DNA from: Litchfieldella qijiaojingensis
Lineage (GTDB): Bacteria > Pseudomonadota > Gammaproteobacteria > Pseudomonadales > Halomonadaceae
Direction: 5' to 3'
Length of the DNA: 64,000 nt
NCBI RefSeq assembly: GCF_014651875.1
Contig: NZ_BMXS01000007.1
Location: 62,001-126,000, forward strand
Shown here: positions 9,740-19,610 of the stretch, one piece after another
Layout of the letters: every line of letters starts with the position of its first letter
Numbering within the stretch: the stretch's first letter is position 1
The notes under the pieces: generated by a model
Databases searched by the model: none
What the model saw: the letters and a program-made list of their open reading frames with translations, nothing else
What the model was told of the DNA's origin: nothing
Program-made: the position numbers and the translations under genes

Positions 9740-11548
9740 TTACTCGATTTCGACCAGCACTTCCCCCGGCATCACCCGGTCTCCGCGTTCGACATGAATG
9801 GCGACAACCTGCCCCTGCAGGCGTGCGTGGAGTTCGGTTTCCATTTTCATGGCTTCGGTGATCAGCACCGGTTGGCCGGCCTCGACGCTATCGCCAACCG
9901 CCACCAGCACTTCGACGATGGTGCCCGGCATGGCGGTAGTGACATGCCCAGCCGAGCTCGCACGAGCACGCCCCGGCGCTTTCGTCGCCAGATAGCTGTC
10001 GCGCGGCTCGACGACCACCGACTCGGGCATGCCATCCAGGGTCAGATAGACTTGTCGCTTACCGCCACTGTCGCGTCCCACGCCGGTGATTTGCACTTCA
10101 TAGGATTCACCGTGCACGTCGATGATGAATTCGGTGGGTGTGGCTTCGGTGACCGGGCGACCGCTTTCGCCAGTATCGGGCAATGGCTCCGGCACCAGGT
10201 TGCCGTCACGCCTGTCGCTCAGGAAGTCACGGCCGATGTCGGGAAACATGGCATAGGTCAGGACGTCTTCTTCGCACTCCGCAAGCTCGCCGATTTCCTG
10301 GGTGAAACGCTCCATCTCCGGTGCCAACTGGTCCGCTGGACGCCCTTCGGCTACGGGCTGATCGCCGATGGCCAGGCGCCGGACGCGATCGTCGACCGGT
10401 GCCGGCGGCTGGCCGTAGCCGCCCAATAAATAACGCTTGACCTCGTTGGTAATGACCTTGTAGCGCTCGCCAGTGAGGACATTCATCACCGCCTGGGTCC
10501 CCACGATCTGCGAGGTCGGCGTCACCAGTGGCGGATAGCCCAGCTCGGCGCGCACGCGGGGAATCTCGTCGAAGACCTCGCGAATCCGAGTCAGCGCATT
10601 CTGTTCCTTCAACTGATTGGCGAGATTGGACATCATTCCGCCAGGCACTTGGCTCGACTGCACTGCCACATTCTCATGGGTGAATTCGCTCTCGAAAGCG
10701 GCATACTTCTTGCGCACCTCGCGCAGACGATCGCCCACGGCCTTGATCGCTTCGAGGTCGAGGCCGGTGTCATAGGGAGTGCCCTGGAAGGCCGCCACCA
10801 TGACCTCGCTGGCTGGATGACTGGTGCCGCCAGCGAAGGCAGAATTGCACGTATCGAGGTGGCGGCATCCCGCTTCCACGGCCTTGAGATGACACTGGGC
10901 GGCCAAGCCGGAAGTGGCATGCGTGTGCAAATGCACCGGGACGTCCACGGCATCGACCAAAGCCGCCACCAGATCGAAGGTGGCATAGGGTGTCAGCAGT
11001 CCCGCCATATCCTTGATGGCAATGGAGTCAGCCCCCATTTCGACCAATCGCCGGGCATCGGCCACATACATGTCGAGGGTATGGACGGGGCTGACGGTAT
11101 AGCACAGGGCACCCTGGGCATGCTTGCCATTGGCCTTGATGGCGCGGATGGCGGTCTCCAGGTTGCGCAGATCGTTCAAAGCATCGAAGACGCGGAAGAT
11201 GTCGATCCCTCTCTCGGCGGCCCTGGCGACGAAACGCTCAACCACGTCATCGGCGTAATGCCGGTAACCGACCAGGTTCTGGCCACGCAACAGCATCATC
11301 AATGGCGTCTTCGGTAACGCTTTCTTGAGAGCCGTAAGCCGCTCCCAAGGATCTTCCTTGAGAAAGCGCACACAGGCATCGAAGGTCGCGCCGCCCCAGA
11401 CTTCCAGAGCGTGAAAGCCAATGGCGTCGAGCGACTCGCAGACCGGTAGCATGTCCTCGGTGCGCAGGCGCGTGGCGATCAGCGACTGATGGCCATCACG
11501 CAGCACCACATCGGTAAGAAACACGCGAGAATCGGTGGAATCAGGCAT
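9740..11548 (-). CDS. pycB: Pyruvate carboxylase subunit B (oxaloacetate decarboxylase alpha-like)
   Basis: This 602-aa biotin-carrying carboxyltransferase subunit moves CO2 from carboxybiotin to pyruvate, giving oxaloacetate. The N-terminal TDVVLRDGHQSL starts the TIM-barrel carboxyltransferase domain. A conserved carboxylase domain follows, then a biotinyl domain with EAMKME; the biotin lysine is Lys568, 34 residues from the C-terminus. Start ATG 11548 has AAGGAACG upstream. The sequence resembles Na+-pumping oxaloacetate decarboxylase alpha. However, the partner is a biotin carboxylase rather than membrane subunits, so the pyruvate carboxylase role is preferred, as in Pseudomonas. Confidence 0.88.
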   Translation of the reverse strand: MPDSTDSRVFLTDVVLRDGHQSLIATRLRTEDMLPVCESLDAIGFHALEVWGGATFDACVRFLKEDPWERLTALKKALPKTPLMMLLRGQNLVGYRHYADDVVERFVARAAERGIDIFRVFDALNDLRNLETAIRAIKANGKHAQGALCYTVSPVHTLDMYVADARRLVEMGADSIAIKDMAGLLTPYATFDLVAALVDAVDVPVHLHTHATSGLAAQCHLKAVEAGCRHLDTCNSAFAGGTSHPASEVMVAAFQGTPYDTGLDLEAIKAVGDRLREVRKKYAAFESEFTHENVAVQSSQVPGGMMSNLANQLKEQNALTRIREVFDEIPRVRAELGYPPLVTPTSQIVGTQAVMNVLTGERYKVITNEVKRYLLGGYGQPPAPVDDRVRRLAIGDQPVAEGRPADQLAPEMERFTQEIGELAECEEDVLTYAMFPDIGRDFLSDRRDGNLVPEPLPDTGESGRPVTEATPTEFIIDVHGESYEVQITGVGRDSGGKRQVYLTLDGMPESVVVEPRDSYLATKAPGRARASSAGHVTTAMPGTIVEVLVAVGDSVEAGQPVLITEAMKMETELHARLQGQVVAIHVERGDRVMPGEVLVEIE

Positions 11549-11561
11549 GCGGTGTCGTTCC

Positions 11562-12977
11562 TTAGAGTCCAGCATGGGCAGCGATGGCGGCAGCAATTGC
11601 CAATGCCACCTCTTCGGGGTTGCGTTTCGCTGAGTAGTTCAACAACTCAGGGCGGGAAGCCACGAAACCGGTGTCGAAATTGCCACTCCGGAAGTCCGGA
11701 TGACGCAGGATCGCTTCGAACAGTGCGGCATTGGTCTTGATACCCTGCAGACGCATGTCATTGAGGGCCCGAATGCCACGGTTCAGGGTTTCCTCCCAAG
11801 TCATGCCCCAGACGATCAACTTCAAGCACAGTACACCGAAATACGGCGGGATCTGATAGCCGGTATAGATCGCTGTGTCGGTGCGCACCCCGGGACCGCC
11901 CGGCGCATAATAGCGGGTGATGCGACCAAAGGACGGCAGGAAGTCGTTGCGTGGATCCTCGGCATTGATCCGAAACTGCAATGCATAACCGTGGTGGCGG
12001 ATGTCTTCCTGGCGGAACGAGAGCTTGTGGCCGGCGGCAATGCGAATCTGCTCACACACGATGTCGACGCCGGTGACGGCCTCGGTCACCGTGTGTTCGA
12101 CCTGAATCCGCGTGTTCATTTCCATGAAATAGATTTCGTTGCCGCGCACCAGAAACTCCACGGTACCGGCATTCTCGTAGCCCACTACTTGCGCTGCACG
12201 CATTGCCAGCATACCGACATAGGCCCGTTGTTCGGGGGTCAAGCGCGGACAGGGGGCGATCTCCAGCAACTTGCGGTTGTGTCGCTGGATTGAGCAGTCG
12301 CGTTCAAACAGATGGATCACCCCTCCGTGACGATCGGCCAGTACCTGCACCTCGATATGCTGGGCATCGACGATGCACTTCTCGAGGAACACGGCCTCGG
12401 AACCAAAGTGGCTACCAGCCTCGGCCACCACCCACTCCCAGATCTTGCCCAGTTGCTCGGCAGACTCGCAGCGCCGGATACCGCGACCACCACCTCCAGC
12501 AACGGCTTTCAGCATCACCGGATATCCGATATCCTCGGCTTGAACCAAAGCCTCGTCGAGGCTGCTTAGCTCGGTCAGCGTGCCAGGTGTGACGGGAATG
12601 CCGGCATCTTGCATCAGGCGTCGGGAGCGGACCTTGTCGGTCATGCGCGCGATCACCTTGGCATCGGGGCCAATGAAGGCAATGCCTGCCTCGGCACACA
12701 ACGCCGCGAAATCGGCGCTTTCGGCGAGGAAACCATAACCGGGATGAATGGCATCGCAGCCCGTCTCGCACGCCAGATCGACCAAGCGGCGCGCATCCAG
12801 ATAACCCGCCAAGGGAGCGTCACCGATGAAATAGGCTTCGTCGGCACGCTTGACGTGCAGAGCGAAACGATCAGGATCGGTATATACCGCCACTGAGCGG
12901 ATCCCCATCTCGGCGCAGGCCCGCTCGATACGCACGGCGATCTCCCCGCGGTTGGCGATCAGCAGTTTATGGAACAC
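11562..12977 (-). CDS. pycA: Pyruvate carboxylase subunit A (biotin carboxylase)
   Basis: This 471-aa ATP-grasp enzyme carboxylates biotin with bicarbonate and ATP. The family start [16 protein letters not shown], the glycine-rich ATP loop MLKAVAGGGGRGIR, and MEMNTRIQVEHTVTE are present. I chose GTG 12977 because it places the family N-terminus exactly and CTGGAGG precedes it; an ATG at 13079 would add 34 unlike residues and overlap the regulator. It lies 13 bp before pycB. A second biotin carboxylase, accC, is encoded at 40.2 kb, so this copy is dedicated to pyruvate carboxylase. Confidence 0.9.
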   Translation of the reverse strand: MFHKLLIANRGEIAVRIERACAEMGIRSVAVYTDPDRFALHVKRADEAYFIGDAPLAGYLDARRLVDLACETGCDAIHPGYGFLAESADFAALCAEAGIAFIGPDAKVIARMTDKVRSRRLMQDAGIPVTPGTLTELSSLDEALVQAEDIGYPVMLKAVAGGGGRGIRRCESAEQLGKIWEWVVAEAGSHFGSEAVFLEKCIVDAQHIEVQVLADRHGGVIHLFERDCSIQRHNRKLLEIAPCPRLTPEQRAYVGMLAMRAAQVVGYENAGTVEFLVRGNEIYFMEMNTRIQVEHTVTEAVTGVDIVCEQIRIAAGHKLSFRQEDIRHHGYALQFRINAEDPRNDFLPSFGRITRYYAPGGPGVRTDTAIYTGYQIPPYFGVLCLKLIVWGMTWEETLNRGIRALNDMRLQGIKTNAALFEAILRHPDFRSGNFDTGFVASRPELLNYSAKRNPEEVALAIAAAIAAHAGL

Positions 12978-13022
12978 GTACCGGCCTCCAGGAATAGTCA
13001 AATCGATCGTTTTTTGCCAACC

Positions 13023-13040
13023 TATAAGGGTGAACTTATA
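13023..13040. promoter_or_regulatory. Perfect inverted repeat between pycA and the LysR gene
   Basis: TATAAG, a 6-bp spacer GGTGAA, then CTTATA form a perfect dyad 17 bp before the LysR-type regulator start and 46 bp from the pycA start. LysR proteins commonly bind such T-N-A dyads in the shared promoter region, so this is a good candidate operator for autoregulation and pycAB control. Confidence 0.5.
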
Positions 13041-13056
13041 CCTAGCGGAATCCCAG

Positions 13057-14052
13057 ATGTCGCGCCCTAGTCTGCTCAATCGTCTGACCTTTCGCCAGCT
13101 TCAGGTCTTCCAAGCCGTTTACCGCCAGCAATCCTACTCGCGGGCGGCGGAACAGCTCGGCTTGACCCAGCCGGCGGTCAGCGCCCAGATTCGTCAACTG
13201 GAGCAGGCTCTCGAACAGCCGCTGTTCAAGTATGCCGGCAAGACCCTGCATGTGCTGCCCGCCGCCGATGCCTTGGCCGCCTCGGTGCAGTCGATCTTCG
13301 GCCAGGTCTCGAGCCTGCAGATGGAGCTCTCCGAACTGGCCGGCACCATTCGCGGCGAACTCAACCTCGCCGCCGTATCAACTGCGCAATACGTGGTGCC
13401 ACATATCCTCGCGCGCTTTCGCGCCCGTTACCCGGAAGTGCAAATTCGCTTGCGCGTCTGTAACCGTAGCCAGGCTCTGGAGCGTCTTGCCGAGCGCCGC
13501 GACGACCTGGTGATCATGGGTATGGTACCCGAGGATGCCAATCTTGCCTTCATGCCAATCCTCGACAACGAGATGATTCCGGTGGTGTGGCCGGGTCACC
13601 CGCTGCTCACCGCCAGATCGCCAACACTGGAAGATTTCGCACGTCACTACGTGCTGATGCGTGAACCCGGTTCGGGCACGCGCACCGCGTTCGAGGAATT
13701 CGCCGCTCGCGAACGGGTGTCGCTCCTGCACACCATCGAGTTGGGCACCAATGAAGCCATCAAGCAGGGGGTGATGGCGCACTTGGGCGTCGCCGTCCTG
13801 CCACGCTTGGCGGTGCAGCTGGAGCTGGCCTCGGGGCTGCTCGCTTCGCCGACACTGCCCGGCTTCCCGCTGCGGCGCTCCTGGTGCACCGTCTATCCCA
13901 AGGATCGCCACCCCTCGCCGGTGACCGAACTGTTCCTGCGCTTCGTACGCGAGCTGTTGCCGGAACTCAATGCCCACTTCCGCTCACCGCTGGAACCGAT
14001 GCCTGGCCATGGGGTGGTCTGCTTGCCCATACCCGCCACCCACGACGGCTGA
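13057..14052 (+). CDS. pycR: LysR-family regulator of pyruvate carboxylase
   Basis: This 331-aa transcription factor is encoded divergently from pycA. Residues about 9-68 form the winged helix-turn-helix (LTFRQLQVFQAVYRQQSYSR, with TQPAVSAQIRQLE as recognition helix). Residues about 95-300 form the LysR substrate-binding domain. I chose ATG 13057 because it gives the usual N-terminus just downstream of the dyad. In Pseudomonas the divergent LysR gene next to pycAB is named pycR, and the same arrangement here supports the symbol. The effector is unknown. Confidence 0.85.
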   Translation: MSRPSLLNRLTFRQLQVFQAVYRQQSYSRAAEQLGLTQPAVSAQIRQLEQALEQPLFKYAGKTLHVLPAADALAASVQSIFGQVSSLQMELSELAGTIRGELNLAAVSTAQYVVPHILARFRARYPEVQIRLRVCNRSQALERLAERRDDLVIMGMVPEDANLAFMPILDNEMIPVVWPGHPLLTARSPTLEDFARHYVLMREPGSGTRTAFEEFAARERVSLLHTIELGTNEAIKQGVMAHLGVAVLPRLAVQLELASGLLASPTLPGFPLRRSWCTVYPKDRHPSPVTELFLRFVRELLPELNAHFRSPLEPMPGHGVVCLPIPATHDG

Positions 14053-14139
14053 TGCCGCCGTGTCGATGTGGTAAATTGCACGACAACGACGCACCGAGTA
14101 TGGCAGCCCAAGCCGCCGAGAAGAGAGTCTCGAATCGAT

Positions 14140-15192
14140 ATGAGCAACAAACCCTCGCAGTCCGTATCCAGCGGTGAGAAGTACCGCAACGAGCACGGCG
14201 TCTCCGCGATCAAGGACGGTATGAAGCAGCGCAAGCAAGCCGAGGAGAGTGCCGCCACCGGGCGCAAGCCACCTTGGCTGCGCATCCAGATTGCCGGCGG
14301 GGAACGCTTCGAAGCGGTCAAGCGCAACGTCAACGAGCATCGCCTGAGCACCGTCTGCGCCGAATCGCACTGCCCCAACATGGGAGAGTGCTGGAGCAAC
14401 GGCACCGCCACCATCATGCTGATGGGCTCGGTATGCACTCGTGCCTGTCGTTTCTGCGCCGTGGATACTGGCAACCCAAAGGGTTGGCTAGACACCGAGG
14501 AGCCGGAGAATACCGCCAAGTCGGTCGAGTTGATGGGCCTGCGCTACATCGTCCTGACCTCGGTCGACCGTGACGACCTCGACGACGGCGGCGCAGCCCA
14601 CTACGCGGCCTGCATTCGTGCCATCAAGACACGCACCCCGGACGTCGTGGTCGAAGCGCTGACCCCCGACTTCGACGGCCGTCAGAGCGCCGTCGAGGAA
14701 GTGGTCGACTCCGGTCTCGAGGTGTTCGCCCAGAACGTCGAAACCGTGGAGCGGCTGACCACACGGGTGCGCGACCCCCGAGCCGGCTATCGCAAGACGC
14801 TGGATGTGCTGGCGCATGCCAAGCACCATCGTCCGGACATCCTCACCAAGACCAGTCTGATGCTGGGGCTGGGGGAAACCGACGATGAAATTCTCGCAAC
14901 CTTCGATGACTTGAGAGCCATTGGCGTGGATATCGTCACTCTCGGTCAGTACCTGCGGCCGACCAAGAACCACCTGCCGGTGGAACGCTGGGTCACGCCC
15001 GACGAATTCAAACATTATCGCCAGCTAGGGCTGGAAAAGGGCTTCATGGAAGTGGCCGCCGGACCGCTGGTACGCTCCAGCTACCGGGCGGACCGGGTAT
15101 TCGAAAAGAACAACCTGGGTTTGGCAGCGCCTGCCGAGGTGCCAGGCCAGGAGCTTGATCCGGATATCATCCCCGCCATCAATGTTGGTTAG
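14140..15192 (+). CDS. lipA: Lipoyl synthase
   Basis: This 350-aa radical-SAM enzyme inserts two sulfurs into protein-bound octanoyl groups. The radical-SAM cluster motif CTRACRFC has Cys99, Cys103 and Cys106. The auxiliary cluster cysteines Cys73, Cys78 and Cys84 lie in [14 protein letters not shown]. The C-terminal RSSYRADR motif is present. Start ATG 14140 has AAGAGAG upstream. It faces lipB tail to tail with only 12 bp between the stop codons. Confidence 0.97.
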   Translation: MSNKPSQSVSSGEKYRNEHGVSAIKDGMKQRKQAEESAATGRKPPWLRIQIAGGERFEAVKRNVNEHRLSTVCAESHCPNMGECWSNGTATIMLMGSVCTRACRFCAVDTGNPKGWLDTEEPENTAKSVELMGLRYIVLTSVDRDDLDDGGAAHYAACIRAIKTRTPDVVVEALTPDFDGRQSAVEEVVDSGLEVFAQNVETVERLTTRVRDPRAGYRKTLDVLAHAKHHRPDILTKTSLMLGLGETDDEILATFDDLRAIGVDIVTLGQYLRPTKNHLPVERWVTPDEFKHYRQLGLEKGFMEVAAGPLVRSSYRADRVFEKNNLGLAAPAEVPGQELDPDIIPAINVG

Positions 15193-15204
15193 CCCAACAC
15201 CTAA

Positions 15205-15909
15205 TTAGGCCGGCTCCTTCAAGCTGATGCCCTGCTCGATGCAGGGCATCGGCAATTTACCCTGCCCTGCCATCTCGATATCCCGATGCAGCAGCTCGGC
15301 CAGACGTTCGACGAGGCGTTGCGACACCGCTTCCAAGGATGGCGGTACGGCGACCAGATCGGCAAGCCGAGTCATCTGCATGCCGGTATAGCCGCAGGGA
15401 TTGATGCGCTGGAAAGGCGACAGGTCGCCATTCACATTCAGTGCTACCCCATGAAAGCTGGCTCCGCGTCGGATACGCAGCCCCAGCGAGGCGATCTTGG
15501 CCTCGCCGACGTAGACCCCTGGTGCGTCTGGACGTGCATGCGCCGCGATGCCATCGTCGGCCAGCACACGGATCACCGCCTGCTCCAGTGCGGTCACCAA
15601 TTCGCGGACGCCAAGCTTGCTACGCCGTACATCGAGTAGTGGGTAAAGCACCACTTGGCCGGGGCCATGATAGGTAACCTGGCCACCGCGGTCAGTCTGC
15701 ACCACCGGGATATCGCCAGGCATCAACAGATGTTCCGGCTTGCCCGCCTGACCTTGGGTAAAGACCGGATCATGCTCCACCACCCAGAGCTGGTCCTGAG
15801 TATCGGCATCCCGCGTGTCGGTAAGCGAGCGCATCGCCTGCCACACCGGGCGATAAGGCTGGCGATCGAGTTGAAACACCCTGATCGGCAGCGCCGAGGC
15901 CACGCTCAT
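15205..15909 (-). CDS. lipB: Octanoyl-[acyl-carrier-protein]:protein octanoyltransferase
   Basis: This 234-aa enzyme transfers octanoate from ACP to the lipoyl domains of 2-oxoacid dehydrogenases, the step before LipA. Signatures are [31 protein letters not shown] (catalytic Lys) and NPCGYTGMQ (catalytic Cys). The start codon directly follows the stop of the DUF493 gene with no gap, as in enteric ybeD-lipB. It is the last gene of the long leftward cell-wall and lipoate group. Confidence 0.95.
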   Translation of the reverse strand: MSVASALPIRVFQLDRQPYRPVWQAMRSLTDTRDADTQDQLWVVEHDPVFTQGQAGKPEHLLMPGDIPVVQTDRGGQVTYHGPGQVVLYPLLDVRRSKLGVRELVTALEQAVIRVLADDGIAAHARPDAPGVYVGEAKIASLGLRIRRGASFHGVALNVNGDLSPFQRINPCGYTGMQMTRLADLVAVPPSLEAVSQRLVERLAELLHRDIEMAGQGKLPMPCIEQGISLKEPA

Positions 15910-16173
15910 TTACAGCACCATATGCACGCGGCCGGTGGCCTTGAGCGAGGCGAACAATGCCTCAAGCTGCGCGTGGCCGGTAGCCCTGATGGTCACGCGT
16001 ACGGACTGGAACTTGCCATTGCGGCTGTCGACGACACTGACACGGTCGCGATCGATGCCGGGGGCATGCGTTTCGACGATATCGATGATGACATCGCGAA
16101 AGTCCTCCGCAGCATCGCCCACGATCTTCAGGGAATAATCACAAGGGAATTCGACCTTGGGAGCTTCGGTCAT
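15910..16173 (-). CDS. ybeD: DUF493 (YbeD-family) protein
   Basis: This 87-aa protein of the YbeD/DUF493 family has an ACT-like small fold. It shows the start APKVEFPCDYSLKIVG and the motif RVTIRATGHAQLEALF. Its position between dacA and lipB is the same as in E. coli. It has been suggested to act in lipoate metabolism or as a small regulatory domain, but its role is not established. It abuts lipB directly. Confidence 0.9.
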   Translation of the reverse strand: MTEAPKVEFPCDYSLKIVGDAAEDFRDVIIDIVETHAPGIDRDRVSVVDSRNGKFQSVRVTIRATGHAQLEALFASLKATGRVHMVL

Positions 16174-16257
16174 GAGAGTACTCGATGAAAGATATTTCCG
16201 AGCATTTTACTTACCCTATGGTCTGCGACCAAGCGGCAAAACCATGTCCGATGAGCC

Positions 16258-16287
16258 CGCCGCTCATCGCTCTAGCGATGAGCGGCG
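16258..16287 (-). terminator. Perfect 13-bp stem-loop after dacA
   Basis: CGCCGCTCATCGC and its exact complement are separated by TCTA. It lies 5 bp beyond the dacA stop codon and before ybeD. No T run follows, so it may be an mRNA-end stabiliser or partial terminator that tunes ybeD-lipB output rather than a full stop. Confidence 0.55.
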
Positions 16288-16292
16288 AACGA

Positions 16293-17486
16293 TCAGTCGA
16301 ACAGTCCACTGATGAATTGGCGGATGGCGTCGAGCAGCCGCTTGAAGATTCCACCTTGCTCGACACTCTCCAAGGCCACCAGCGGCAGTTCATCCAATGA
16401 TTCGTCACCCAACCGAATCTCGAGGGTGCCGACGCGTTCCCCCGCCTGAATCGGAGCGCTGATCGATTCACGGAGATTCAGGCGTGCGGTCAGCTCGTCG
16501 CTACGTCCCCGTGGCACCGTCATGCGAACCTCTTCGCTGACACCAACCCGCAATTCGTCCTTCTCCCCACCCCAGATCCTCGGGGTATTGAGCACCGCGC
16601 CCTTCTCATAGAGCTTGAGGGTCTCGTAATAGCGGAAGCCGTAGCTCATGAGCTTCTGGGTTTCCTGCACCCGGGCCTCGTCAGAGGCGGTGCCCATGAC
16701 CACCGAGATCAAGCGCATGTCATCGCGTTTGGCCGAGGCCACCAGACAATAGCCGGCCTCTTCGGTATGGCCGGTTTTCAGGCCGTCGACACTGGGATCG
16801 CGCCACAGCAGCCGGTTTCGGTTGGGCTGGCGAATATCGTTGTAGGTGAAGTAACGCTCGGCATAGATTTCATAGTGCTCGGGGTAGTCGTTGATGATAT
16901 GCCGCGACAGCAAGGCCAGATCCTGGGCCGACGAGTAATGCTCGGCATGGGGCAGCCCCGTGGCATTGACGAAATGGGTGTTCTGCATGCCCAGGCGCGC
17001 CGCATGCTGGTTCATGAGATCGGCGAAGGGCTGCTCACCGCCCGCTATGTGCTCGGCCACGGCCACGCTGGCATCATTGCCGGACTGAATGATGATGCCG
17101 TAGAGCAGATCATGAATCGACACCTGGCTGCCGACCTCGATGAACATCTTGGAGCCGCCCGTCCGCCAGGCTTTCTCACTGACATTGACCATGTCATTCA
17201 TGGTGATATTGCCCTGATTCAGCTCACGCTCGACCAGATACGCGGTCATCAACTTGGTCAGGCTGGCCGGAGGCAGGCGTTCGTCGGCGTTGTGCTCGAC
17301 CAGAACCTTGCCGCTATCGGCATCCATCAGGATCCAGGACGAGGCCGCGAGCTGCGGCGGCGCCGGAATCATGGTCTGTGGGCTGGGTGCCGATTGGGAC
17401 ATGGCCGGCATGCTGACCACGGCCAAGCACAATAGCAGCAAAGTAAGCAGGCATTGGCGGCCAAAGGAAACGAAGACAACTCTCAT
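16293..17486 (-). CDS. dacA: D-alanyl-D-alanine carboxypeptidase (PBP5/6 type)
   Basis: This 397-aa periplasmic penicillin-binding protein trims the terminal D-Ala of peptidoglycan stem peptides. The signal peptide spans residues 1-32. The catalytic motifs are Ser75-Leu-Thr-Lys78, Ser135-Gly-Asn and Lys237-Thr-Gly. A C-terminal beta domain follows, ending in an amphipathic helix (FKRLLDAIRQFISGLF) that anchors the protein to the membrane, as in PBP5. I chose ATG 17486 because it gives a normal signal peptide; the longer frame to 17594 does not. It follows rlpA by about 65 bp. Confidence 0.94.
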   Translation of the reverse strand: MRVVFVSFGRQCLLTLLLLCLAVVSMPAMSQSAPSPQTMIPAPPQLAASSWILMDADSGKVLVEHNADERLPPASLTKLMTAYLVERELNQGNITMNDMVNVSEKAWRTGGSKMFIEVGSQVSIHDLLYGIIIQSGNDASVAVAEHIAGGEQPFADLMNQHAARLGMQNTHFVNATGLPHAEHYSSAQDLALLSRHIINDYPEHYEIYAERYFTYNDIRQPNRNRLLWRDPSVDGLKTGHTEEAGYCLVASAKRDDMRLISVVMGTASDEARVQETQKLMSYGFRYYETLKLYEKGAVLNTPRIWGGEKDELRVGVSEEVRMTVPRGRSDELTARLNLRESISAPIQAGERVGTLEIRLGDESLDELPLVALESVEQGGIFKRLLDAIRQFISGLFD

Positions 17487-17550
17487 GACTCGGGTTCTCG
17501 CATAAAGGAATCGAATGGTTACTGCATGGCATGCAAGGGATAGCGCGGAT

Positions 17551-18546
17551 TCAGCGCCCCCCATTGACCACGAATGCTTGGGCATAACCGGCACGACGCA
17601 ACTCGTCGCGCAACGGTTCGAGCTGCCCGCTGTCGGTCAGTGGACCAACCTGCACCCGGTGCAGGCTAGCACCGCTTTCCACACGCACGGGCTGGGAAAG
17701 TTCATCCTGCAAACGCGCCTTGAGCGCCTGAGCGTTGGCCATGGAGCCAAGTGCTGCTACCTGCAGATAGATGAGCTCACCCGAAACCTTGCCAGCAGCG
17801 GCTTCCGGAGCGGCGTCAGCGCCCGTTGCCGCGGCTGGAGGAGGAGCTTGAGAGGACGCCACGGCCACCTCGGTCGCCACTTGTAGAGCCTCGGACGCTG
17901 CCGGCGTGGGGGTCACGCTGCGTTCAGGTTGTCGGGACACCATCGCGCGTTGCTCGGCCTGCCACGCGACCGGATCGATAGCTTCCACTTGCACCCTCCC
18001 CGTGCCCCGTCCCAGGATGTCCAGGCGCGCCGCCGCGGCATAGGACAAGTCGATCTCGCGATCGTCATGAAAGGGCCCTCGATCGTTGACCTTGACGATC
18101 ACCGAACGCCCATTATCGACATTGGTGACACGGGCATAGGTCGGCAACGGCAATGACTTGTGGGCGGCGGTCATCTTGTACATGTCATAGATTTCGCCGC
18201 TGGCGGTGGTGTAGCCATGGAATTTTTCGCCATACCAGGAAGCCACCCCCTGATTGCTATAACCGGAAGGATCCTGCAGAACCCGATAGGTCTTGCCCCA
18301 AACCTCATAGTGCTCTCGGTTGCCGCTCGCTGCTCGAGGTTCGACCCGGGGCACGGCATCGCGCACGTTCGAGACATCCGGCGGCAAATCGGGATAGGCG
18401 TCCTTGACCATGGCGTAGCGCCCAGAGGACGACGAAGCCGCCGAGGCGGAGCGCGACTCTCCCGCAGACTCGGGACGCGCACCTCCTCCGCTGGCACAGC
18501 CTGCCAATAACACTGCGACCGCCAGTCCTCCTATCCAGGCCTTCAT
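17551..18546 (-). CDS. rlpA: RlpA septal ring lytic transglycosylase, SPOR-domain lipoprotein
   Basis: This 331-aa lipoprotein has its lipobox LAGC near residue 17. The double-psi beta-barrel domain (GVASWYGEKFHGYTTASGE through VKVNDRGPF) carries the family's transglycosylase residues. The C-terminal about 75 residues form a SPOR domain that binds denuded septal glycan. RlpA cleaves such glycan strands during daughter-cell separation. The start ATG 18546 overlaps the mltB stop by 4 bp. A low-complexity Ser/Ala stretch follows the lipobox as a linker. Confidence 0.93.
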   Translation of the reverse strand: MKAWIGGLAVAVLLAGCASGGGARPESAGESRSASAASSSSGRYAMVKDAYPDLPPDVSNVRDAVPRVEPRAASGNREHYEVWGKTYRVLQDPSGYSNQGVASWYGEKFHGYTTASGEIYDMYKMTAAHKSLPLPTYARVTNVDNGRSVIVKVNDRGPFHDDREIDLSYAAAARLDILGRGTGRVQVEAIDPVAWQAEQRAMVSRQPERSVTPTPAASEALQVATEVAVASSQAPPPAAATGADAAPEAAAGKVSGELIYLQVAALGSMANAQALKARLQDELSQPVRVESGASLHRVQVGPLTDSGQLEPLRDELRRAGYAQAFVVNGGR

Positions 18547-19574
18547 GCCCCACCCTCCCATTTGGCAAGAATCGCTTCGGCCAGCTCGGTCACGGCCATG
18601 GCGTAGAGATGGCTGTGATTGTAACGGGTAATCACGTAGAAATTGTCGTGCCCCAGGCGATAACTGTAGGTCTTGTCGGCATGGTCGAGCGCCAACGGTA
18701 TCACGCGCCTGTCGCCGTCGAACTCTCCTTCCCGCGCCGGCCGAATGCCATGTTCGGCCAGTGCTTCCAGGGTTTCGTAGGGCGGCTGCGTCTGGTTGAA
18801 CGCGACTTCCCGGGGCAGTTCGTCAGGGCCCAGAGCCTCACTGTATATCGGGGCATCCGCTCGCCAGCCATGGCGAGCGAAATAGTTACCGACGCTGCCG
18901 ATCGCATCCACCGGATTGTCCCATAGGTCGCGCTTGCTATCGCCATCGAAGTCCACGGCATAGGCACGGTAGCTGGTGGGAATGAACTGTGGATAGCCCA
19001 TGGCCCCGGCATAGGAACCCTTCAGAGAACCGGGATCGACTTCTTGTTCACGGGTGATCTCGAGAAAGGCAAGCAGTTCGCCACGAAAGAACCTTCCTCG
19101 ACTGGGGTGGTGGAACGCCAACGTCGACAGGGAATCGATCACCCTGTGGCGACCGGTGTGGCGACCATAACTGGTTTCCACTCCGATGATGGCGGCCACC
19201 ACCTCCGGAGGCACGCCATATTCGGCCTCGACACGCGCGAACGCCTCGCGATGAGCTTCGATGAAGTCGACACCGCGCTCGATTCGCTCGGGCTGCAGAA
19301 AGATCTCGCGATACTCGTCCCAGCGCAATCGACGTTCGGCGGCACCGGCCATGGCGTCGAGCACCCCTTGCTGATATTCAGCTCCTTGCATGACATCGAC
19401 CAGCCAGCTCCGCTCGATACCCTTGGCTTCCAACTCGTCGATCAAGGCAGCCACATCGTCATGTTGACCGGGATCGAAGTTCATGGCGGCCTGGGATGCC
19501 AACGGCAACAAGGACAGCCACAACCCGGCGGCGAACCACCACGCCGCTCTTCCATGAGGTCGGGAAGCCTTCAT
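18543..19574 (-). CDS. mltB: Membrane-bound lytic murein transglycosylase B
   Basis: This 343-aa protein cleaves peptidoglycan glycan chains to 1,6-anhydromuropeptides. An N-terminal signal-like hydrophobic segment lies at residues about 10-29. It has no lipobox Cys, so it may be a soluble periplasmic form. The catalytic Glu lies in IIGVETSYGRHTGRH, and GAMGYPQFIPTSYRAYAVDF is a family hallmark. It sits between rodA and rlpA in the cell-wall cluster and overlaps rlpA by 4 bp. Confidence 0.92.
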   Translation of the reverse strand: MKASRPHGRAAWWFAAGLWLSLLPLASQAAMNFDPGQHDDVAALIDELEAKGIERSWLVDVMQGAEYQQGVLDAMAGAAERRLRWDEYREIFLQPERIERGVDFIEAHREAFARVEAEYGVPPEVVAAIIGVETSYGRHTGRHRVIDSLSTLAFHHPSRGRFFRGELLAFLEITREQEVDPGSLKGSYAGAMGYPQFIPTSYRAYAVDFDGDSKRDLWDNPVDAIGSVGNYFARHGWRADAPIYSEALGPDELPREVAFNQTQPPYETLEALAEHGIRPAREGEFDGDRRVIPLALDHADKTYSYRLGHDNFYVITRYNHSHLYAMAVTELAEAILAKWEGGA

Positions 19575-19610
19575 GATCTTTGTTCTCCCTGAGTCAGCGC
19601 GCTCATGAGC

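Noticed and set aside
7436-10429. Long plus-strand frames opposite the DUF3141 and pycB genes
   Set aside because: Antisense to well-supported genes, no ribosome site or domain.
9740-11548. Na+-pumping oxaloacetate decarboxylase alpha subunit
   Set aside because: No beta or gamma membrane subunit genes are adjacent. The partner is a biotin carboxylase with a divergent LysR gene, which is the pyruvate carboxylase arrangement.
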